Notes under the pieces: generated by a model
Database searches by the model: none
What the model was told of the DNA's origin: nothing
The model's input: the letters and a program-made list of their open reading frames with translations, nothing else
Shown: one piece after another, positions 27,988 through 36,511 of the stretch
How positions within the stretch are numbered: position 1 is the stretch's first letter
Layout of the letters: every line of letters starts with the position of its first letter
Made by a program: the position numbers and the translations under genes
From: a virus
DNA: 38,232 nucleotides
Virus record (IMG/VR): IMGVR_UViG_3300042691_031084
Location: 1-38,232 of that record
Strand: one strand, 5' to 3'

Positions 27988-28056
27988 AGGGCGGCTCCTC
28001 GGCTCGACTCCCCGCCCGAGATGGCCGAGGATCGCAGAAACGCAGGGGAGAGGGCG

Positions 28057-28419
28057 ATGCCCATACTTGGACAGATGCCGGATGCAATCGGATCAGCGAT
28101 CAGGCCGGGCGACAACGCCGTTCAGGTCGTGTTTGAATATGCAGGAGGCGAGGTCGTCACAGTCGAGTTGGATCAACCTCGACTACTTCAACTAATTGCG
28201 GTTCTGAACGGTAGAATCGAACGCGGGCCGCAGACTCCCATTGCCCTGTCTCGCGTGAGGCCGGGGGCTGTGATTCAGCAGGAAAGCGTATCCTTCTCTC
28301 GTCAGTCCACGGGCCAAGTTCGGGCGACGTTTGGGGCTCGTTTTGAGGATCGATATGTGACATTGGCCTTCGACCTCTCAAAGGAAGCTTTGGCTGATCT
28401 GGATAAAGAGCGCGGCTGA
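28057..28419 (+). CDS. Plus-strand moron-like protein, 120 aa
   Basis: The ATG at 28057 follows GGGGAGAGGG; an in-frame ATG at 28021 lacks one. Beta-strand pattern (DNAVQVVFEYAGGEVVTVEL, then TGQVRATFGARFEDRYVTLA) with a helical end (LSKEALADLDKE). It is transcribed against the surrounding late genes, the standard sign of a moron acquired by transfer. Function unknown. The stretch 28420-28548 after it shows no clear gene or terminator. Confidence 0.55.
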   Translation: MPILGQMPDAIGSAIRPGDNAVQVVFEYAGGEVVTVELDQPRLLQLIAVLNGRIERGPQTPIALSRVRPGAVIQQESVSFSRQSTGQVRATFGARFEDRYVTLAFDLSKEALADLDKERG

Positions 28420-28548
28420 CCGGCCCGGCCCAACGGACTTGGCGATGAAGAGCGGCAATGTCGGGAAGCGGACAGGCCCGGCGGCAACTGTCCATGCTGC
28501 ACATTAGTAGCGGATATAGCGGCGGCGGTCTAGATGTTGTGGGCCGCG

Positions 28549-31242
28549 CTACTTCTTTTCACCCGCCGTTCGGGCGTTGATCGCCATCTGCGTAAGTCGG
28601 GCGGCGAGCACCTCGGCCTGACGCTCGTTTGCGGTCGCCAGCAGCTTGAGCGTCTTGTCGGCGGTCGGGCTCGTCAAAATCTTGGCGATGTCCTCGGTGT
28701 TCTTCCCAAGCTGCCACATCTGGTAGCGTTCACGGATCGCGCGAGGAAGCCCGACGAGCCCCCCAGAGGCAAGATTGATCGTCTCGCGCACAGCCCCGCC
28801 CTGCGTCAGCTCACGGCCGATCTCGGTGTTCGACGCCGTAGGAGAGCCCTGCCCCAGACGGCGGCCGGTCGCCTCTACAATATCAAGATAGCGGTTGAAG
28901 CCCTGCGCGCCTTCGGGGCCGAGCGTTACCGTCAACGCGGCATTGAGGTTTTCGGCCTGCTGAGGCCCGCCTCGGACAGCCACGGCGAACTTGGCGCCCA
29001 TGCCGGGGTTGGGGCCGCCCATGTTGGTGCGTGCCGCCTGGTTGAACGTGCTTTCCAGATGCACGCGGACCAGTTCGCGAGCCGCCATCGGGTTTTTTCT
29101 GGCGAGAGCGCCAAGAGTTTCGGCAATCTCGTTAGCTGTGCCGGGTACGGGCGAGGCCGGAAACAGGGCGTCAATCGCGCTTTTGGTTGTGGTGTCCTTG
29201 TTCGCAAGCTGACCGATGGGTGACTTGTAGACGCGATCCAGCCCGTCACGAGCGATGGCAACGCCTTCCAAGCGCTCGCGGACGACGGGGAACTGCCTCA
29301 GGACATCCTCGTTCTGGACGAGAGCCTTGCGGATAGCGTCGGCAGACAATTCCGCACCAGACGAGCGCGAGGCGTCCAGAACCTGCGTCGTCAGGTAATT
29401 CTCAAATGCCTCACGCGATTGGTTGGGAGCCACTTCTACGAAGTCCCGCGCCGCAGAAGGGCCGCCCTTCAAGATAGCATCAGGGACGCGATCTGCCGGC
29501 ATCACGAACTCGTCTGCGAACTGATCGCGGGCGATGGCCTGACCGACCGGGCGGCTTTCGTTGAACGGCCTAAGGGGTTCGCTGGCGGCAGAGAAATTGC
29601 GCTTGGCCTGCCCATAGGCCGGAACCTGCTCTAGCGCTTGGTCTAGCGTCGCGAGAGCGCCTTCAAGCTCGCGGACGGTGTTGTTAGCACCGCTGCGCTT
29701 CGCCTCGCTGATGAGGTCGGTGATCGCAAGGCGGGAGTTGTGGAGCCCGCCGACCGTGACATCAATAGAGCCGTCAGGGGTTTCGAGAGCGCGACGCGCG
29801 GCCGTTAAAGCGCGCTGCGGCGTTCCCTTGGCGGTCGCGGTCATCTCGTCCAGCGTGTTCGCGACGAAATTCGCGTCTACCTGACCGTATCGCGTCGGTT
29901 CTAGCCCAACGACGGGCATACGCTCAACGGGGTTGCGGTCGCGAAGCATCTGGGCGCGGGCCGAAGCGTTGGCCGCCGGGTCGAGGTTGATCGGGATGTC
30001 GGGGCCGTCGAAATGCTGGCGCACATCGCGGAAGCCGAAGCCGCCGTCTAGCGGGATATTCGCGGGCGCGTTTCGGGCGGCGCCATAGTCCTGATCGGCC
30101 AAGGCCGCGCGCATGCCCTCGCGCTTGTCGTAGACACCCCGAAGCTGCGGCTGGATCACGGTGCCGGCGTCTTCTGCCGTGGTGCGCGGGCCGACGCGGA
30201 ACAGTTGATCGGCGTAGGCCTGGCCCTCAGGGGTTTCAGCAACGGCGACACGGGCCGACTGACGGACATTCTCGCCAAGCCGGTTAGGGTCAGGCCGGGG
30301 CGCCACATCGTCAAGCGCCTGAGCCGTGGCGCGCGCGACCTGCCGGGGACGGTCGGCCATATAGGGGCCGAGCACCTTGGAGCCGCCCTCCGACCCTTCC
30401 AAGTATCGCTGCATGGCGCTCAGGCGCGAGCTGGCTCCGTTGGAGACGGTGTTGATGGCTTCCGGCAGCGTGAGCTTGAGGCCCCGCGCGTCTGCGTCGC
30501 GGATCAAGGTCAGCGCGTCATCCATCGTTTCCTTCGGGACGCCAGACAAAGCGGGTGTCAGAGCGGCCTCTGCCGTCTTCGGCCGGAATGCCATGGCGCC
30601 ACCAACGCCGCCGACAACGGCGCCCGCCGCGCGAGCATAGGGCTCTGCCGCCGTGCCCTTCGTCGCCTGCCCCGCCGTTTCCGACAGAAGCGCAGGAACC
30701 ATCACACCGCCAATGACCTTGGCCGCAGCGCCGCCAGGGGTCATGAGGCCGGGCAGGAATTCGCCGGTCGTGCGGGCATACTCGCCTAGCACCGTCTGTG
30801 GCTTGTAGCTCGTGATCGGGGCGCCGGTCGCGGCGTCAACCGCTTTGTTGATCTCGTCGGTCGTGGGGACGGCGAAGGGGCGATCCGCTTCCTTTTCGAG
30901 CGCGCGCCCGCGCTTCATCGTATCGGTGTCTTCGAACTTGCCTGTGGTCATATAATTCACGGCGCGGCCGGGCTGTGAGGCGAGCCAGTCCATTGCTTCG
31001 CGCCCTAGCGCCGGCAAACCCGCAAGACCCGTCACGCCCCTGACCGCGCCGCTGCCGCCGCTCTTGGCTACATCAGCCACGGTTGCGGATATTCCTGTCT
31101 CTTTCGGCTTCGGGGCATTGTAAATTGCCAGAAGCTCCTCATTACTCATGGACGACAGGTCCATTGCCGGCGACGCGGGGGCTTGCGGTGCGTTATAGAT
31201 CGCCAGCAATTCAGCGTCTGACATCTGAGAGAGATCGGCCAT
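28549..31242 (-). CDS. Large internal virion protein (DNA-ejection type), 897 aa
   Basis: The N-terminus has two tandem copies of a short motif, MSDAELLAIYNAPQ (residues 7-20) and MSNEELLAIYNAPK (32-45), common in large virion proteins of podovirus-like phages. A Gly/Ala-rich amphipathic region at about 135-215 (GGAAAKVIGGVMVPALLSET, then AAGAVVGGVGGAMAF) could insert in membranes. The rest is long helical, with no enzyme motif. The size, motif and place among structural genes fit an ejection protein that leaves the capsid ahead of or with DNA. Confidence 0.72.
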   Translation of the reverse strand: MADLSQMSDAELLAIYNAPQAPASPAMDLSSMSNEELLAIYNAPKPKETGISATVADVAKSGGSGAVRGVTGLAGLPALGREAMDWLASQPGRAVNYMTTGKFEDTDTMKRGRALEKEADRPFAVPTTDEINKAVDAATGAPITSYKPQTVLGEYARTTGEFLPGLMTPGGAAAKVIGGVMVPALLSETAGQATKGTAAEPYARAAGAVVGGVGGAMAFRPKTAEAALTPALSGVPKETMDDALTLIRDADARGLKLTLPEAINTVSNGASSRLSAMQRYLEGSEGGSKVLGPYMADRPRQVARATAQALDDVAPRPDPNRLGENVRQSARVAVAETPEGQAYADQLFRVGPRTTAEDAGTVIQPQLRGVYDKREGMRAALADQDYGAARNAPANIPLDGGFGFRDVRQHFDGPDIPINLDPAANASARAQMLRDRNPVERMPVVGLEPTRYGQVDANFVANTLDEMTATAKGTPQRALTAARRALETPDGSIDVTVGGLHNSRLAITDLISEAKRSGANNTVRELEGALATLDQALEQVPAYGQAKRNFSAASEPLRPFNESRPVGQAIARDQFADEFVMPADRVPDAILKGGPSAARDFVEVAPNQSREAFENYLTTQVLDASRSSGAELSADAIRKALVQNEDVLRQFPVVRERLEGVAIARDGLDRVYKSPIGQLANKDTTTKSAIDALFPASPVPGTANEIAETLGALARKNPMAARELVRVHLESTFNQAARTNMGGPNPGMGAKFAVAVRGGPQQAENLNAALTVTLGPEGAQGFNRYLDIVEATGRRLGQGSPTASNTEIGRELTQGGAVRETINLASGGLVGLPRAIRERYQMWQLGKNTEDIAKILTSPTADKTLKLLATANERQAEVLAARLTQMAINARTAGEKK

Positions 31243-31263
31243 GGAACCTCACAAGGAGCATCA

Positions 31264-31473
31264 ATGCGGCAATGGGTGATAAAAGCGGTACAAGCATCAG
31301 CGATTTTGCTGATGACCTACGGAATGGTGACGGATAAGCCTGAAATGGCGAACCGCATTGTTTTCGTTTTTTTGATAAACGTCATCGTCGTGGCTTTTGC
31401 CACCGCTTGCATCTGGAGTTTGTCCGGGTGGGTTCAACGGAAAATACTGGGACATAGGGGGGCGGGCACGTGA
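31264..31473 (+). CDS. Small two-TM moron protein, 69 aa
   Basis: AAGGAG lies 6 bases before the ATG at 31264. Two hydrophobic segments (VQASAILLMTYGMV; RIVFVFLINVIVVAFATACI) and a basic end. It is first of three plus-strand genes inserted between two leftward virion genes; its promoter must lie inside the beginning of 28549-31242. Probably an inner-membrane protein. Confidence 0.6.
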   Translation: MRQWVIKAVQASAILLMTYGMVTDKPEMANRIVFVFLINVIVVAFATACIWSLSGWVQRKILGHRGAGT

Positions 31474-31736
31474 GATGGCTTGTTGCGTGCATCCTCGCCG
31501 CCGTTTTGGGCGGTTGCTCTTTCGAGTACACAAGAACCGCTCACGGCGCATGCCGGCATCAGTTAATGGACTCGTTCAAATCTGATGTTGGGGCGAATCC
31601 TGCCCGCGACGGCCGCTACCTTGAGTATTGCATGAACGGAAGGGGATTTATCAGAGGTGGGGCCTGCCTTGTTTTTAACCCCTACTCCGAATCTTGCTTT
31701 GAGAGAATTTGGCTCCCGCGCCAAGGGTATCCATAG
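31470..31736 (+). CDS. Moron lipoprotein, 88 aa
   Basis: A GTG start at 31470 overlaps the preceding stop (GTGA). A short signal sequence ends in a lipobox (LAAVLGGC), with acylation expected at C16. The mature part has four further Cys (HGACRHQLMDSF; LEYCMNGRGFIRGGACLVF then SCFERI) and probably forms disulfides. Surface lipoproteins in temperate phages often block superinfection; that is inference here. Confidence 0.65.
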   Translation: MRWLVACILAAVLGGCSFEYTRTAHGACRHQLMDSFKSDVGANPARDGRYLEYCMNGRGFIRGGACLVFNPYSESCFERIWLPRQGYP

Positions 31737-31746
31737 AGGGGCGCCG

Positions 31747-31962
31747 ATGAAGTTCCTGCCTGTTTTTCTGGCGCTCGTCCTCGTCGGATGCGGGAAGCCC
31801 CTCCCGGTGCCACCACCTCACGCCGCGCCGCAGACATCGCGGGCGAGCGGTCTGTCAGCCGAGGAATTTGACCTCCAAAACCGCGTCGCATGCAGCCTGA
31901 AAGGCTTTGATGCAGGCACGCCAGCGTTTGAGGCGTGCTTGCAGGATGAGGCCACGAGTTAG
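31747..31962 (+). CDS. Moron lipoprotein, 71 aa
   Basis: The ATG at 31747 follows GAGGGG. The signal sequence MKFLPVFLALVLVGC ends in a lipobox LVGC (Cys 15). A Pro-rich linker (GKPLPVPPPHAAP) follows, and a small helical domain with two Cys (NRVACSLKGF; FEACLQDEATS). A second lipoprotein in the same operon suggests envelope modification of the lysogen. Confidence 0.65.
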   Translation: MKFLPVFLALVLVGCGKPLPVPPPHAAPQTSRASGLSAEEFDLQNRVACSLKGFDAGTPAFEACLQDEATS

Positions 31963-31965
31963 TCC

Positions 31966-32024
31966 CTATTCGAATAGGCTAATCGAATAGCCGAACGCCC
32001 TAATCGAATAGGGTATTCGAATAG
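31966..32024. repeat. Four-copy CTAWTCGAATAG array
   Basis: Copies start at 31966, 31979, 32000 and 32013: CTATTCGAATAG (a perfect 12-bp palindrome), CTAATCGAATAG twice, and GTATTCGAATAG. Spacing is 13, 21, 13. Flanks allow hairpins (GGCTA/TAGCC and CCCTA/TAGGG). It lies between the plus-strand moron operon and the 3' end of the leftward gene 32044-35385, where transcripts converge. Confidence 0.8.
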
Positions 32025-32043
32025 CCCCTCCCCGGCAGGGCCG

Positions 32044-35000
32044 CTACTTTATCAGGCCACGGCGGCGAAGCTCTTCGCCGGCGGCGTCGCGGGGGATGGC
32101 CGGAGCGGCAGAAGGCGTCGGCGGGGAACTGCCGTCAGGCCGGACCGTTGATCCTGCACCCCCACCGCCGTTTTTAGCGCCCTTCGCCTGCATTTCCTTG
32201 AAGCGAGCGAGCGGGTCAGGCAGGGCGCGGAGGGATTCGACCGCCTGCGCGGGGGTCATCTCTTTGAACAGGGCCTTCTCGGCAATTGCGGCCCGAGCCT
32301 CCTTATCTGCCGCCACCGCGTCAAGCGTATCGATAACGAGGGCGTTGCCTTCTGGGGTCCGCACGAGGCTGGGTAGGGACGACTTGAACAGGCCGATATC
32401 CTTGTCCGACGACGCGCCAGTGCCCGGCACGCGCTGCTGAGGCGTCAGCTTATCAACGATGGCGTTGTAAGCCTCAATCTCGCTAACGTTGTCGCCAACC
32501 TTTACGCCCCACTCGGCAAGGCGGCCCTGCAAGGCTGCGCCGGCCCCCATGTTGCCGATTTTGCCGCCAAGACTGCGAAGCTGGCCAATGAGCGCGCGAT
32601 CCTGACGGGCGGCGTCCCCTTCGGTCGCCATAGCTTCGAACCGCTTCGCAACGGCCTTACCAGCCTCTTTGTCGAACTCGCGCTCCTGCCCCGGCATTTC
32701 GATCTTCGTCCCGGCCGGGCCAAACTTGATTTCGCCGGAGCGAGTACGATACGCTGCCTGCCCCGGCCCAATGCCGAGGGACGCGCGCTCTTCTTGAGAA
32801 AGCGGCGCAGCGCCTTCGCCTTCAAGCTCGCGCCGCTTTTTGAGGAGGTCAAGCTGCCGGCCTTCGGCGCCGCTGATCTGCTCCATCTCCTTGTCAATCT
32901 GACCAAGGATCAACTGGGCGTTCTGACGGTTCTTTTCGGAAGGAAATTCGAGCGCTTTTTGGATGACGGCCTTACGGCGTGCCGTAAGCTCGTTCAGCCG
33001 CTGGTCGGCGTTGGCCGGCCCGGCGGAAGTAGGAGCGGGCGGCGCCGGGGTCGCGGCAGATGGGGCTGCGGTCTGGGGCGAAGACTGGGCCGGCGCGCTC
33101 GTCGCCCCCTCCGTCGCCGCCGGCGCCGGGGAGGACGGAGCGGCTACGGGCGACGTGGGCAGATCGCCAAAGGCTGCTCCGGTTAGCGCCTTGTTGGCCG
33201 CTGACTCCTTGGCCTTTTCAAGGCCGAGCTGCACGCGCTCAACCGCCATCTTTGCAGCGGCCGGGTTAGCGGCGAGGCCAACCGCCTCGCTGGCGGGGAT
33301 GCCTGCCTTGACCAGCTCACTCGCCAACGCCGACTGCTGTTGCGCCGTCTTATTCGTCTCTTGCGATGCAATCTGCAACGCGGCGAACGTCTTCCCGAAC
33401 CCGGCAAGGGGCTGTCCCTTAGGCGATGAGAGCAGGGACGATCCGAGCGCCAGAAAGAAATCGCTCATGACGGGCGACATCTTCCACCCGCCGCCGCTCG
33501 CGGGTACCGCAGCGGCGGCGCCCGACGCGCTCTGCATGGGCGCGGAGCCGGTCGCGGGCATCTCGCCTGCCGGAACAGGCGCAGCGCCGCCAGCGGCCGC
33601 CTGTGGGGCTTCCTGACCGCCTCCGAACATGGAGAACGGCCCGCCTCGCGAGGCTTCCATCGCCGCGAACTGGCGAGCGCCGCCGTCAGGGGCGTTAGAC
33701 AAGTCTTCCTGCATGACGGGATTCACGGCGCGGCCTCCTGTGGTCGATACGGTCGCGGAACGGACGGCCGGGCTGTCGGCGCGATTGTCGCGGGCGATGG
33801 ATGCGGAACGGGCGTTTCCAGTACGGGCGCCGGCCACCATGTCACGGGCGGTCGGCTCAGGGGCGCGGGGGAGCCCTCGCGGGCCGTCCTGATATGTGAA
33901 CGCGGGGTCAATGGCGCCGGGGATCGTCTTGAAGCTGGAGAGCGGCGCTTGACCGGGGATAGCGCGCTCTGGGCTGAGAAGGTCGCCAAGCAAGCCGGGG
34001 CGCTCTGCCTGCGTCGTGTCTAAGTTCTGGACGTTGGGCAGGCGGCTTCCATCAAAGCCATCTGCCGGAATGCGCTGCGCTCCGATAGACGCCATGCGGT
34101 CGTCATAGGAGGGCGCAGACGGGCGCGAGCGCTCTTCCGGGGCAAAGGCCGCAGCTTGCACGCGAGGTCCACCCTCGCCGCCGAACAGGCGCTGCAAGCC
34201 GGGCTGCGCCCATGCGGGATATGCCTTCGGGTCAGCCACGCCGCTATAGGGCGCATCCGGATTAGCGCCCCATGCAGTCGGCGTCTCGCGCATGTCGATA
34301 TGGACAGAACGGCCGCCGGGGTAGATGCCGATGCCACGCGCGCCGCCGGCAACCGCCTCGTCAATGAGCTTCTGGCGCTGCGCGTCGCTCAGCTTCTCGA
34401 TGTTGAAATCAAGCGCGTCGCCTTCGATATGGCGGCTTCCGCTCGCGCCGCCGACACGGGCATTCCGCTGCGGGTCGCGATAGCCGGAGACAACCTCCAG
34501 GCCGTCGATCCCTGCCTTCGACAGGCGGTCATAAAGCCCGCGAACGGAGGGCTTGATCCCGGCAAAATCAACGCCCTCGCGGACGGGGATGGTCTGCGGC
34601 TTGAAGAACGGCACGAGGCCCGGCGGGCGCGGTGCGGCCGCTTCGCCGCCGGCCGCAACGTCGGGATTGCCGAACAGGTGACGCCCAATCTGGACGCCGG
34701 TCCCGTTCGCCTTCATCTTGTCGATCCAGCCAAGCGCGCTGGTGTTGCCGCGAGCGGCCACAATCTCCGGGTTCGCGAAGTTGAGCGCCCCCTTGGTCGG
34801 ATCGGGCATCTCGCCCTTCGCCACCTTGTCGAAGATGGACGCGGCGCGCTGGTACTGCGGATCGTCGGGCTTGATCGCCAGCAATTCGTCTTTGCGGGTG
34901 GACCACGGTTCGAACTGGTTCGGGGCGAGTACGACCTTTTCGAGATCATCGCCCCAACGGCCGGATTTGAGCCGGTTGATCGTGACGGCGCCGACGCCGG

Positions 35001-35385
35001 CCATGCCCTCGTCAGGCTCGGACGCCGCTTCTCCGATCATGGTGCGGATGGCGAGGTCGCGACCGCGTTCGGAGATGTTGAAGGTTGGGGCGGCGGGGGC
35101 ATCAACCTTCGGCGCCGCCAGCCCGATCATCGGCTTCGGATCGAGCACGGACGCAAGCAAGCCCGGCGGCGCGATGGTGGCGGCGTCGGTATCGGAGCCC
35201 GCGCCCATGTCCGTCAGGTCGGTCGGCGTCGTCTCCGACGTGGCCGCTGTGAAGTCCGACAGAGAGCCCGTGTTCCCCTCAGACAGCCATGAGGAATAGG
35301 CGTTCTGAATGTCGAGATCGACGGGCTCAATGCCGCCGGGGTCGAGCGAGGAAAAGTCGATGAGGCCGGCGACTTCGGGCTCCAC
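32044..35385 (-). CDS. Virion protein with SleB-type and M15-type peptidoglycan hydrolase domains, 1113 aa
   Basis: Two wall-degrading domains lie at the N-terminal third. Residues ~108-240 are a SleB-like (Hydrolase_2) domain: LAIRTMIGEAASEPDEGMAG with E119 as likely catalytic Glu, then VLAPNQFEPW and KGALNFANPEI. Residues ~275-370 are an M15-type LD/DD-peptidase: VVSGYRDPQRNARVG, then SRHIEGDALDF with zinc ligands H319 and D326, and VHIDMRE with H362. A long low-complexity Ala/Pro/Ser region (~390-860) and a helical C-terminal third follow. In a podovirus-like virion such a protein would open the peptidoglycan for DNA entry. Confidence 0.82.
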   Translation of the reverse strand: MEPEVAGLIDFSSLDPGGIEPVDLDIQNAYSSWLSEGNTGSLSDFTAATSETTPTDLTDMGAGSDTDAATIAPPGLLASVLDPKPMIGLAAPKVDAPAAPTFNISERGRDLAIRTMIGEAASEPDEGMAGVGAVTINRLKSGRWGDDLEKVVLAPNQFEPWSTRKDELLAIKPDDPQYQRAASIFDKVAKGEMPDPTKGALNFANPEIVAARGNTSALGWIDKMKANGTGVQIGRHLFGNPDVAAGGEAAAPRPPGLVPFFKPQTIPVREGVDFAGIKPSVRGLYDRLSKAGIDGLEVVSGYRDPQRNARVGGASGSRHIEGDALDFNIEKLSDAQRQKLIDEAVAGGARGIGIYPGGRSVHIDMRETPTAWGANPDAPYSGVADPKAYPAWAQPGLQRLFGGEGGPRVQAAAFAPEERSRPSAPSYDDRMASIGAQRIPADGFDGSRLPNVQNLDTTQAERPGLLGDLLSPERAIPGQAPLSSFKTIPGAIDPAFTYQDGPRGLPRAPEPTARDMVAGARTGNARSASIARDNRADSPAVRSATVSTTGGRAVNPVMQEDLSNAPDGGARQFAAMEASRGGPFSMFGGGQEAPQAAAGGAAPVPAGEMPATGSAPMQSASGAAAAVPASGGGWKMSPVMSDFFLALGSSLLSSPKGQPLAGFGKTFAALQIASQETNKTAQQQSALASELVKAGIPASEAVGLAANPAAAKMAVERVQLGLEKAKESAANKALTGAAFGDLPTSPVAAPSSPAPAATEGATSAPAQSSPQTAAPSAATPAPPAPTSAGPANADQRLNELTARRKAVIQKALEFPSEKNRQNAQLILGQIDKEMEQISGAEGRQLDLLKKRRELEGEGAAPLSQEERASLGIGPGQAAYRTRSGEIKFGPAGTKIEMPGQEREFDKEAGKAVAKRFEAMATEGDAARQDRALIGQLRSLGGKIGNMGAGAALQGRLAEWGVKVGDNVSEIEAYNAIVDKLTPQQRVPGTGASSDKDIGLFKSSLPSLVRTPEGNALVIDTLDAVAADKEARAAIAEKALFKEMTPAQAVESLRALPDPLARFKEMQAKGAKNGGGGAGSTVRPDGSSPPTPSAAPAIPRDAAGEELRRRGLIK

Positions 35386-35387
35386 GA

Positions 35388-36491
35388 TCAGGCCGCCTTT
35401 TTGACGGAGCGCAGGGCATCAGACAGCAACCCGACATCGACAACCATCTTGCCGCCGATCTTGCGCGTCGTGCCGGGGTGGTCGCGCTCCAGCTCCTGCG
35501 CCATCGGGCCGACGACCTTCGGGTAGGTTTTCGGGTCGTCCTTGTAGCGATAGGCGTACATTTCGACGCCCGTTTCCGGGTCCTTGCCAAGCTTGGTGAT
35601 GTCGGTTTTCCCCGTCTCGTCCGACGAAATGCCGAGCAGCGCGCCGAACCCGCCCGCCTTGCCCGCCGCGCCGATCAGCGAAGAGCCGATGCCGAGCACG
35701 CCGTTGAGCAGGCCCGACCCGCCGTCGTCCTTCTCAGTCTGCTTGAACACATCCTGATTGTAGACCTGCGGGACGTAGTTGCGATACCAGTCCAGCATCG
35801 TGCGGGGCACGTCCATCGCGGACTGCGCGAACTGCTGCTGTTGGTTGCCGGCGCCGAGCACAGCCTGTGCGCCCTGCAATTCGCGGGCCTGCTGCTGCGT
35901 GCGGAGCTGGCTTTCGACCTGGGGGGCTTTTAGGCCATAATCCATGCGGGCAAGGCGCGACTGCTGGTCCATCTGCGCATTCTGGCTTGCCGTGGAAAGG
36001 GCCTTGTCATAGGCCCCGCCCTGAATGCCCGCGATGGTGGACGCGACGTTCTGATTGTAGCCACGCGCGTTCTGGCCGCGCGCAATCGCCTCGCCTGATC
36101 CGCCCATGGCCCCAGCCGCCGCATACTTGGCCGCCAGCCCCGCATCCGTGTTCCCGTACTCACGGCGCATGGCGTCAAGCGTCGTGTCCCCGACCGCTTT
36201 CGCATACGGGTTGATGAACTGGCTGATGGCGCCGGGGCCGATCTGAGCCGCCGTCGCGTCGCCGGGGTTCATGCCGGGGGCCGTGACCGGGGCCGTATCG
36301 AAGACATTCCCGGTCGAAATGCGGGCGAGATCAAACGCCTTGAGCTGGTCTGCCGTCTGCGCCGCCCTAGCAAACGGGCTGGCCTGCCAGAACTGGTTCG
36401 CCATGCCGAAGGCGGTGCCGGCCGTGCCCTGCTGCTGCTGGCTGATCCAGGGATCATAGCGGGTCTGCTGGGAAGAGGTTTCGCTAGCCAT
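35388..36491 (-). CDS. Virion protein with S74-like C-terminal chaperone domain, 367 aa
   Basis: Gln/Ala/Gly-rich N-terminal ~280 residues with long helices (QQARELQGAQAVLGAGNQQQ) suggest a virion or tail protein. The C-terminal ~75 residues (SSDETGKTDITKLGKDPETG, then VEMYAYRYKDDPK and VVGPMAQELERDHPG) match the intramolecular chaperone of endosialidase-type proteins (peptidase S74), including the S-x-x-x-x-K arrangement used for self-cleavage. In phages this domain trimerises fibre or spike parts. Cleavage is not demonstrated. The start at 36491 is 20 bases after the upstream stop. Confidence 0.72.
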   Translation of the reverse strand: MASETSSQQTRYDPWISQQQQGTAGTAFGMANQFWQASPFARAAQTADQLKAFDLARISTGNVFDTAPVTAPGMNPGDATAAQIGPGAISQFINPYAKAVGDTTLDAMRREYGNTDAGLAAKYAAAGAMGGSGEAIARGQNARGYNQNVASTIAGIQGGAYDKALSTASQNAQMDQQSRLARMDYGLKAPQVESQLRTQQQARELQGAQAVLGAGNQQQQFAQSAMDVPRTMLDWYRNYVPQVYNQDVFKQTEKDDGGSGLLNGVLGIGSSLIGAAGKAGGFGALLGISSDETGKTDITKLGKDPETGVEMYAYRYKDDPKTYPKVVGPMAQELERDHPGTTRKIGGKMVVDVGLLSDALRSVKKAA

Positions 36492-36511
36492 TGATGTTGT
36501 CCTTTAGATCG

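Noticed and set aside
27631-28056. In-frame plus-strand extension upstream of the 28057 gene.
   Set aside because: It runs antisense over the well-supported minus-strand gene 27661-27987 and has no ribosome-binding site.
28534-29223. Long plus-strand frame opposite the internal virion protein gene.
   Set aside because: Antisense shadow of a conserved minus-strand protein, with no ribosome-binding site or domain.
34156-35292. Long plus-strand ORF of 378 codons inside the SleB+M15 gene.
   Set aside because: It is antisense to conserved catalytic domains; long antisense frames are expected in GC-rich coding DNA.
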